Shown here: positions 5,919 to 10,854 of the stretch, in pieces
Numbering within the stretch: the first letter of the stretch is position 1
Layout: every line of letters starts with the position of its first letter
From: Nitriliruptoraceae bacterium
GTDB taxonomy: Bacteria; Actinomycetota; Nitriliruptoria; Nitriliruptorales; Nitriliruptoraceae
DNA length: 10,854 bases
Assembly: GCA_007117945.1 (NCBI GenBank)
Contig: SKTN01000019.1
Coordinates: forward strand, 1 to 10,854
Reading direction: 5' to 3'
Made by a program: the position numbers and the translations under genes
The notes under the pieces: model-generated
Seen by the model: the letters and a program-made list of their open reading frames with translations, nothing else
Told to the model about the DNA's origin: nothing
Databases searched by the model: none

Positions 5919-7163
5919 ATCAGCACACGCATCCACGCGGAACGGCTGATCCCGGGACGCGGCGCGGTCGTCGAGGACGCCGTCGTCGACCTCGACGGGC
6001 CCCTGGTCAGCTACGCCGGGGCGGCAGCTGACGCGCCTGACGCCCCGGGCGCCGAGGTGGTGCGCACCGACACCGTCATGCCGGGGCTGTGGGACTGCCA
6101 CACCCACCTGATCGGCTTGACCAGCATGCGGTTGTCCCGGCTCGTGGAGGTCCCCGTCGCCGTGCGTGCGGCCCGCGCGACCGCGGACCTGCGCCGGGCG
6201 CTGGCCGCGGGCGTCACCTCGATCCGTGACGCAGGTGGCCTGGGGGTCCTGCTCGGTCGCGCGGTCTGCGAGGGTTCGATCCCCGGACCGAACACCTACG
6301 GCGCCGGTGCGATCCTGTCCACCACGGGCGGGCATGGTGACCTCCACGACCTGCCCCTGTCCTGGGTGCACGACCTCGCCCACCTCGACGGGACGCTCAG
6401 GCTGTGCGACGGCGTGGACCGGTGCATGACCGCGGTGCGCGAGCAGCTGCGCATCGGCGCCGACGTGATCAAGGTGTGCGCCTCGGGCGGGGTGCTGTCC
6501 GAGCGCGACCACCCCATCCACCAGCAGTTCACCGACGCGGAGCTGCGGGCCATCGTCGAGGTCGCGGGGATGGCCGAACGCACGGTGATGGCCCACTGCC
6601 ACGGCAAGCCGGGGATGCTGGCCGCGATCGAGGCCGGGGTGGGCACCATCGAACACGGCACCTACCTCGATGAGGAGGTGTGCGCCGCGATGCGGGAGCG
6701 GGGCGTGGCCCTGGTCCCGACCCGGCTGATCGTCGCGGACCTCATGGCGGCCGGGCAGGGACCGCTGTCCGATGCGATGTGGGAGAAGCTGGTCGCCACC
6801 GACGCCCGCCACCGTGACGCCGTCGCCCTCGCCCACGAGCAGGGGGTGACCATCGCCATGGGGACCGACATCGCCATCTCCGTGCCCGACGCGCCAGATG
6901 CCTGGGGCCGCCACGGCCACGAGCTCGGGCTGCTGTGCGAGGCCGGCCTCAGCCCCCTTGCCGCCATCGAGGCCGCCACCGCCAACGGTCCGCTCAGCCT
7001 CGGACCCCGGGCGCCCCACACCGGTCAGCTCGTCGCCGGGTTCGATGCCGACGTCATCACCGTGGACGGCGATCCGAGCACCGACATCGCCATCCTGGCC
7101 GACCCCACCAACGTCACCGGCGTGTGGGTCCGCGGCGACCGCAAGGTCCCCGGCGTCGCGTAG
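5919..7163 (+). CDS. metal-dependent amidohydrolase (imidazolonepropionase/Xaa-Pro dipeptidase-like), probable ATC start
   Basis: The 414-residue reading is a full amidohydrolase. Residues 1-56 form the first part of the small beta-sandwich (STRIHAERLIPG, then an acidic strand and TVMPGLWD). Metal ligands follow: HTH (61-63), a candidate carboxylated Lys in VIKVCASGG (185), AHCHG (226-228), IEHG (His 246) and GTD (Asp 317). The C-terminal strands return to the beta-sandwich (GQLVAGFDADVITVDGDP, then VWVRG). The family hydrolyses amide or cyclic imide bonds, including Xaa-Pro, Xaa-Lys and Xaa-Arg dipeptides; the substrate here is unknown. The first canonical start, GTG 6057, would drop 46 residues and break the sandwich. 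The ATC at 5919 has GGAGG 7 nt upstream, and relatives commonly begin M-x-(T/I)-x-I. Either ATC initiates or the third base differs from a true ATG. The gene follows the deacetylase by 57 nt. Confidence 0.82.
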   Translation: MSTRIHAERLIPGRGAVVEDAVVDLDGPLVSYAGAAADAPDAPGAEVVRTDTVMPGLWDCHTHLIGLTSMRLSRLVEVPVAVRAARATADLRRALAAGVTSIRDAGGLGVLLGRAVCEGSIPGPNTYGAGAILSTTGGHGDLHDLPLSWVHDLAHLDGTLRLCDGVDRCMTAVREQLRIGADVIKVCASGGVLSERDHPIHQQFTDAELRAIVEVAGMAERTVMAHCHGKPGMLAAIEAGVGTIEHGTYLDEEVCAAMRERGVALVPTRLIVADLMAAGQGPLSDAMWEKLVATDARHRDAVALAHEQGVTIAMGTDIAISVPDAPDAWGRHGHELGLLCEAGLSPLAAIEAATANGPLSLGPRAPHTGQLVAGFDADVITVDGDPSTDIAILADPTNVTGVWVRGDRKVPGVA

Positions 7164-7243
7164 CCCGACCCGGGACTGGCACGCTGGACGCCGCCGCACG
7201 CGGGAACCACGGCTCCCGAGCGCTCCCCCACAGGAGGCCCACC

Positions 7244-7759
7244 ATGGACCGACGCATCTACGTGCTCCGCCACGCGAAGTCCAGCTGGGACGACCCCCAT
7301 CTGGCCGATCACGACCGACCCCTCAACGACCGGGGCCGAGCTGCACTGCCCAAGCTGGAACGCGCCCTGACCCCGGAGGGTGACGGGATCGACGTCGTGC
7401 TGTGCTCCTCCGCGGCGCGGACCGTGGCGACCCTGGAGGGGGTACGCGGCGCACTGCGCCCGGAGGTCGAGGTGGTGGTCGACGAGGCGCTGTACGGCGC
7501 GAGCGCCGACACCTGGCTCCAGCGCTGCCAGGACCTCGACGACAGCGTCGGCGGGGCGCTGCTGATCGGCCACAACCCCGGTGTCGGTGAGCTGATCGAT
7601 CGGCTCACCGGCTCCGGGGAGGACGAGGCCCTCGAGCAGCTCGCCTCGAAGGTGCCCACGGGAGCCCTGGCACGCTGCGCCTTCGCCGGGGCGTGGGCAC
7701 AGCTGGGCAGCGACACCTGCCACCTCGAGGCGTTGCTGGTCCCCAAGCGCCTGCCGTAG
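7244..7759 (+). CDS. SixA-type histidine phosphatase
   Basis: The 171-aa product belongs to the short SixA branch of the histidine phosphatase superfamily. RHAKSSW (9-15) holds the catalytic Arg 9 and phospho-accepting His 10, DHDRPLNDRG (22-31) is the SixA-type second motif, CSSAART (54-60) holds the second Arg, EALYGA (81-86) the acid residue, and IGHNPG (108-113) the second His. SixA of E. coli dephosphorylates phosphohistidine on phosphotransfer proteins; actinobacterial members have other or unknown substrates. ATG 7244 has AGGAGG with a 6-nt spacer. The length fits the family. It is 80 nt downstream of the amidohydrolase and on the same strand. Its presence near CYTH and CHAD genes suggests phosphate-related metabolism, but this is weak evidence. 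Confidence 0.9.
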   Translation: MDRRIYVLRHAKSSWDDPHLADHDRPLNDRGRAALPKLERALTPEGDGIDVVLCSSAARTVATLEGVRGALRPEVEVVVDEALYGASADTWLQRCQDLDDSVGGALLIGHNPGVGELIDRLTGSGEDEALEQLASKVPTGALARCAFAGAWAQLGSDTCHLEALLVPKRLP

Positions 7760-7906
7760 CGGACCCGCCGCCCGGTCCCGGCCCCCGCCACCGGGGCGGC
7801 GTGGGGCCACGGGCCCATCGGCACCACGCGCCACGTCCACCCCGCACTGTCCCGCGACGGGCGGTCGTGCCATCCTGTTGGCGGTGTCGGCACAGGAGCG
7901 GGGCCC
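7760..7906. other. 147-bp intergenic region before the universal stress protein gene
   Basis: No gene is seen. The first half is very C/G-rich with imperfect hairpins (for example around 7800-7817, TGGGGCC/GGGCCCA with one mismatch) that may end the SixA transcript. CATCCT (7871-7876) is a weak -10-like hexamer 31 nt before the ATG at 7907, with a poor -35 partner. Universal stress genes are often separately regulated, which fits a promoter here. Confidence 0.3.
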
Positions 7907-8359
7907 ATGGACCGGATCGTGGTGGGGATCGACGGCTCGGAGGGGGCGGTGCGGGGGTTGCGCTGGGCCCTCGAGGAGGCGGCGTTGCACGGCGCGCTCC
8001 TCGAACTGGTCCACACCTACCCGAAGCTGGAGCACAGCTACCCCCAGCCCTCCGTGGTGGAGCTGCCCGAACGCGGGTCCCTGGCGACCCCTCAGGAGCT
8101 CGAAGCCGCCAAGGAGGAGGTGTTCGACACCGCCCTGCGCCGTGCGGGCGGCCCTGGCGACGTGGAGGTCCGCAGGACGGTGCGCGCCGGTGGGCCCGCG
8201 CAGACGCTGTGCGAGGTCGCCGAGGGCGCGGACCTGCTGGTGGTGGGGGCGCGTGGCCTGGGTGGGTTCCGGGGACTGCTGCTCGGCTCCGTGAGCCAAC
8301 AGGTCATCGCCCACAGCCCCTGTCCCGTGGCCATCATCACCCCACGGGGGCAGGAGTGA
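7907..8359 (+). CDS. universal stress protein (UspA family), ATP-binding type
   Basis: The 150-aa product is a single Usp domain. It opens with IVVGIDGSEGA (4-14), where Asp 9 and Ser 11 contact nucleotide in relatives, and ends with the exact ATP-binding signature G-2x-G-9x-G-S (Gly 114, Gly 117, Gly 127, Ser 128), then QVIAHSPCPVAII (132-144). ATP-binding Usp proteins form dimers and act in stress survival; mycobacterial members bind ATP or cAMP. A specific role cannot be given. ATG 7907 is preceded by AGGAG with an 8-nt spacer. It is the last plus-strand gene before a convergent junction. Length is normal for one domain. Confidence 0.92.
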   Translation: MDRIVVGIDGSEGAVRGLRWALEEAALHGALLELVHTYPKLEHSYPQPSVVELPERGSLATPQELEAAKEEVFDTALRRAGGPGDVEVRRTVRAGGPAQTLCEVAEGADLLVVGARGLGGFRGLLLGSVSQQVIAHSPCPVAIITPRGQE

Positions 8360-8431
8360 CCCGACCGGGCGCAGGCACGGTCGCGGTGAGCACGGACGGG
8401 ACCGCAGATCGCAGGACCGACGCCGACCACC

Positions 8432-8452
8432 GCCCCGGGTAGCACCCGGGGC
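8432..8452. terminator. 9-bp perfect GC stem-loop at convergent junction
   Basis: GCCCCGGGT, loop AGC, ACCCGGGGC: a perfect 9-bp stem with a 3-nt loop, 73 nt after the stress-protein stop. There is no U-tract on either strand (AGACACAC follows on plus), which is common for terminators of high-GC actinobacteria. It probably ends the plus-strand transcript and may work in both directions. Confidence 0.6.
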
Positions 8453-8463
8453 AGACACACCCG

Positions 8464-8501
8464 TGACCGGGGTGGTGACGAGCCGAGGGCGCCCCCGGTC
8501 A
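8464..8501. repeat. inverted repeat, 9-bp arms with 20-nt loop
   Basis: TGACCGGGG (8464-8472) and CCCCGGTCA (8493-8501) are exact reverse complements. This could be a second termination hairpin for the convergent genes, or a dyad operator, although no promoter is expected between convergent genes. Confidence 0.5.
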
Positions 8502-8514
8502 GCCATGCCGTCGT

Positions 8515-8532
8515 ACGGTGGCGCACCACCGT
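8515..8532 (-). terminator. stem-loop just past the permease 2 stop
   Basis: ACGGTGG (8515-8521), loop CGCA, CCACCGT (8526-8532) form a perfect 7-bp stem. On the minus strand it begins 9 nt after the stop codon of the ABC exporter operon, the place expected for its terminator. No U-tract is present. Confidence 0.45.
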
Positions 8533-8541
8533 GCCGCGTGT

Positions 8542-9651
8542 TCACCGGGGGGTCGTGGCCGGCTCCACCGCGGCGTCGACCGCGGCACGCCGGGTGGCGA
8601 CGCGCCCCTCCAGTCGGCGGCCCATCGCCACGGTCGCGGGCAACAGCAGACCGCAGAGGGCGACCGCGACCGCCAGCTGCCACCACACCTCGGCGAGCCC
8701 GGACCCGGCCACCGTCGCCTCGTGGACCGGTGCGAGGAAGTAGTAGGTCGGGCCGAGCCGGGCCGGCCAGATGGGCAGCTCCGGCCACAGGAAGAAGATG
8801 ACCGGGTAGAACAGCAGCAGCCCGCCACCCTTCCACGCAGCGAACATCGTGTTGGTGTCGGGTGCCCAACAGCCGAGGATCAGCCCGACCTGCGCCATCA
8901 TCACCGCGCCCAGCACGATCGCGGGCAGCAGCACCAGGGGCGCCACGCCGAGCACGCCGTTGATCGCCAGGGTGATGGTCCCCGCCGTCACCGCCAGGAT
9001 CACCCCGAGCAGGCCCTTGGCCACCAGGACCTCCGCCACGCGGCTGGGCGTGACCAGCAACGCGTCCAGGGTCCGGGCCTGCTTCTCCTCGATCAGGCTG
9101 GAAGCGGGGATCATCACCCCCGCCAGGGCCACCGCCATGATCACCACCAGCGGCAGCATCCTGCCCTCGAGGGGGACACCCTCCTCGTCGAGGGCGACCA
9201 GGTCCACCTCGACGGGCGCGCTCGTCCCCTCCACCGCCCGTACCTGGTCGAGGACGGTCACCGCGACCAGGGTGCGGGTCGAGGTGTGGCTCTGGCCGCC
9301 GACGAACAGCTCCAACTCGGGCTGCGCGCCGGCACGTACCGCGGCGTCGAACCCGGGCTGCAGGACCAGGCCGGCGTCGAGATCGTCGGCCTCGACCAGG
9401 GCACGCAGCTCCTCGGCGTCGTCCAGGAGCGTGACCGTGAGCCCGTCCAGGTCCTGGGCGGCAGCGACCAGCGAGGATGCCCCGAGATCGACGATCCCGA
9501 GCCGCGGGGGCGCGTCGAGCAACCCGCCGAACACCCCGCGCACCAGCAGGGTCACCACCACCGGGATGACCAGCGCCCACAGCACCAGGGGTGAGCGAGG
9601 ACCGAGCTTGAGGTCCTTGACCAGCAGCGTCCTGGTCCGGGCAGCGCTCAC
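8542..9651 (-). CDS. ABC-2 type exporter permease (second permease of operon)
   Basis: The 369-aa product has the ABC2_membrane_3 / NatB-like layout: a cytoplasmic N-terminus, one membrane segment (about 22-45), a large extracytoplasmic domain (about 46-163), then five or so membrane segments (about 164-186, 212-234, 236-262, 275-292 and 325-345). The cytoplasmic coupling segment EEKQARTLDALLVTPSRVAE (188-207), ending near VAKGLLG, is the family signature that contacts the ATPase. The extracytoplasmic part includes LGIVDLG and a region with LLDDAEELRALVE. GTG 9651 is chosen because GGAGG directly follows the upstream permease stop and leaves a 5-nt spacer; a longer reading from 9699 would overlap that gene. 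The exported substrate is unknown. The C-terminus ends in an Arg/Ala-rich tail. Confidence 0.85.
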   Translation of the reverse strand: MSAARTRTLLVKDLKLGPRSPLVLWALVIPVVVTLLVRGVFGGLLDAPPRLGIVDLGASSLVAAAQDLDGLTVTLLDDAEELRALVEADDLDAGLVLQPGFDAAVRAGAQPELELFVGGQSHTSTRTLVAVTVLDQVRAVEGTSAPVEVDLVALDEEGVPLEGRMLPLVVIMAVALAGVMIPASSLIEEKQARTLDALLVTPSRVAEVLVAKGLLGVILAVTAGTITLAINGVLGVAPLVLLPAIVLGAVMMAQVGLILGCWAPDTNTMFAAWKGGGLLLFYPVIFFLWPELPIWPARLGPTYYFLAPVHEATVAGSGLAEVWWQLAVAVALCGLLLPATVAMGRRLEGRVATRRAAVDAAVEPATTPR

Positions 9652-9656
9652 CACCA

Positions 9657-9661
9657 CCTCC
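9657..9661 (-). promoter_or_regulatory. GGAGG ribosome binding site fixing the GTG start at 9651
   Basis: On the minus strand the sequence runs from the TGA of permease 1 (9664-9662) straight into GGAGG (9661-9657), then five bases, then GTG (9651-9649). The stop and the site are adjacent, favouring translational re-initiation. Confidence 0.65.
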
Positions 9662-10744
9662 TCACAGCCGCGCCACGCGACGTCGCAACAGGACCACACC
9701 GACGGTGAACAACACGCCGCACCACAGGAGCAGGGAAGCGAGGTGCGGCAGCGACTCGGCCCAACCGTCCCCGAAGGCGACCGTGCCGATCAGGATCTGC
9801 ACCAGCCCGTAGCTCGGCAGCACCTGCACCCAGGTCGGTGCGCTGCCGGGGAAGAGCGCGCCGATCGCCGGGATCAGGGCGGGAAGGCCGATCAGGAAGC
9901 TGAAGAACACCACCTCGACGAAGTCCCTGCCGCTGGAACCGGCGATCAGTCCGATGCCCGTCACCAGCACCGCGCCGAGGAGCAGGGTGACGCTGAGCAG
10001 CCCGATCCGGCTGCTGCCCACCCCCGTGGCGACCAGCAGCACGAACGCCTGCGTGAAGGCCAGGATGGTCCCGACCACGGTCTTGGACAGCAGGACGTCC
10101 CCGATCCGCACGGGCGTGGCCAGCACGGCGGTGATGGTGCGAAGGTGGATCTCGCTCGCGACCAGCGAGGCGAGGGCGAACATCTCGACGAACAGGGCGA
10201 TGAACACGAACATCGGCCGGAACTGGTCGCGCAGGGACAGCTGCGCACCGGCTCGATCGACCCCCAGTACGACCTCCTCCTCCGCCGGTGGGGTGACGGG
10301 TGGTGGCACACCGGCCAGGGCGAAGGACAGCTCCCGGACCATGGCGAGCAGCGCGGGCCGCAGCTCCGCGGGCGCCTCCGCGGCGAGCAGGACGCGCACC
10401 CTCGGCTGCCCGCCGTCCGCAAGGACCCCCGGCAGGTCGGCGGGCAGGTCGAGGCCGGCGAGCAGCGTGTCGCCCTGACGGACCGCTTCCTCAAGCGCAG
10501 CGGAGGTGTCGAAGTGGACGACCTCGAGGCCCTCCTCGTCACCGATCAGCGCCGTGAGCGGGTCGGCACCCTCGACGTGGACGCCGAGACGCAGCGTCTC
10601 GTCCACCTCAGCCGGCAGGAGCCAGAAGACGCCGACGAAGAACACGAGGCCGACGACGGTCACGACCACGTAGAACCGGTCCCGGGCGTGGATCCGCAGG
10701 TCCTTGGCGACGAAGGCCCTGACGGTCCCCCAGCGGGAGCTCAC
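9662..10744 (-). CDS. ABC-2 type exporter permease (first permease of operon)
   Basis: The 360-aa product has the same plan as its downstream neighbour: N-terminal helix (about 24-43), a large extracytoplasmic domain (about 44-175) including LRLGVHVEGADPL and a Pro-rich VPPPVTPP stretch, then membrane segments at about 176-197, 222-241, 247-270, 276-298 and 335-353. The coupling segment SEIHLRTITAVLATPVRIGD (197-216) followed by LLSKTVVG is the ABC-2 signature. The two permeases share the plan but little obvious sequence, so they probably form a heterodimer. The GTG start at 10744 overlaps the TGA of the ATPase gene by 4 nt (GTGA), indicating coupling. The order ATPase, permease, permease is common for NatAB-like exporters. 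No substrate can be inferred. Confidence 0.87.
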   Translation of the reverse strand: MSSRWGTVRAFVAKDLRIHARDRFYVVVTVVGLVFFVGVFWLLPAEVDETLRLGVHVEGADPLTALIGDEEGLEVVHFDTSAALEEAVRQGDTLLAGLDLPADLPGVLADGGQPRVRVLLAAEAPAELRPALLAMVRELSFALAGVPPPVTPPAEEEVVLGVDRAGAQLSLRDQFRPMFVFIALFVEMFALASLVASEIHLRTITAVLATPVRIGDVLLSKTVVGTILAFTQAFVLLVATGVGSSRIGLLSVTLLLGAVLVTGIGLIAGSSGRDFVEVVFFSFLIGLPALIPAIGALFPGSAPTWVQVLPSYGLVQILIGTVAFGDGWAESLPHLASLLLWCGVLFTVGVVLLRRRVARL

Positions 10745-10854
10745 GTCAGGCCCCGCCCCGCCAGCGCCACGAAGACGTCCTCGAGGGTGGCCTCCTCGGA
10801 GTGGACGGTGAGGACCTCCCCGGCGCCGAGCAGGCCGGGTAGCTCGGCAGCGAC
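10741..10854 (-). CDS. ABC transporter ATP-binding protein, C-terminal end only
   Basis: The minus-strand frame ending in TGA at 10743-10741 reads 37 residues ending in SEEATLEDVFVALAGRGLT. The (S/T)LEDVFxxLxGRxL ending is the standard C-terminus of DrrA/NatA-type ABC-2 ATPases. The nucleotide-binding motifs lie outside the window. It overlaps the first permease by 4 nt and is the upstream gene of the operon. Confidence 0.8.
   Translation of the reverse strand, partial: VAAELPGLLGAGEVLTVHSEEATLEDVFVALAGRGLT

Noticed and set aside
5208..7199. 663-codon open frame on the minus strand
   Set aside because: It is antisense to the NodB deacetylase and amidohydrolase, whose catalytic motifs are intact on the plus strand. 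The product is Gly/His/Val-rich and resembles no family.
7025..9580. 851-codon open frame on the minus strand
   Set aside because: It is antisense to the amidohydrolase, SixA and stress-protein genes and overlaps permease 2 in another frame. Its translation is low-complexity Gly/Arg/Pro without any recognisable motif. Long open shadow frames are expected at this GC content.
9652..9699. Longer start for permease 2 at 9699
   Set aside because: It would overlap the end of permease 1 by 38 nt and add a Cys/Trp-rich segment unlike other permeases. GGAGG with a 5-nt spacer marks GTG 9651.
1..10854. tRNA, rRNA, riboswitch, CRISPR array, transposase or phage gene
   Set aside because: I looked for cloverleaf and CCA ends, direct-repeat arrays and recombinase motifs in gaps and reading frames and found none. 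Gaps are all under 190 nt.

Overview
The window comes from a very GC-rich bacterial chromosome. Codon third positions are almost all G or C, GTG starts are frequent and GGAGG-type ribosome binding sites precede most genes. Protein types (CYTH-CHAD fusion, Rpf-like DUF348/G5 module, universal stress protein) fit a high-GC actinomycete, perhaps a deep-branching class such as Nitriliruptoria. That placement is inference. No tRNA, rRNA, CRISPR array, insertion sequence or phage gene was seen.

Layout: (1) 1-510, 3' part of an NTF2/SnoaL-like protein on +, converging on (2) 529-999, an isoprenylcysteine-methyltransferase-like membrane protein on -. (3) 1188-1661, a stand-alone CYTH protein on -, divergent from (4) 1715-3439, a CYTH-CHAD fusion on +, which overlaps by 4 nt (5) 3436-4176, an orphan ParA-type ATPase. 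(6) 4305-5861, a membrane-anchored cell-wall deacetylase with three DUF348 domains, a G5 domain, an acidic Pro-Glu linker and a NodB domain. (7) 5919-7163, a metal-dependent amidohydrolase that appears to start at a non-canonical ATC codon. (8) 7244-7759, a SixA-type histidine phosphatase. (9) 7907-8359, an ATP-binding-type universal stress protein. An inverted-repeat-rich junction (8360-8541) then separates these from a - strand ABC-2 exporter operon: ATPase (10741-10854, partial), permease 1 (9662-10744) and permease 2 (8542-9651).

The most interesting unit is 1188-4176. CHAD proteins are known to bind polyphosphate granules and CYTH domains act on or bind tripolyphosphate-type ligands. Here a CYTH-CHAD protein is translationally coupled to a ParA/MinD-family ATPase with no ParB partner in view. 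That is the arrangement expected if the ATPase positions or segregates polyphosphate granules along the nucleoid, as McdA does for carboxysomes. This is a hypothesis from gene arrangement, not a demonstrated function. The deacetylase is also notable because its N-terminal half has the RpfB architecture while the usual muralytic domain is replaced by a NodB deacetylase.
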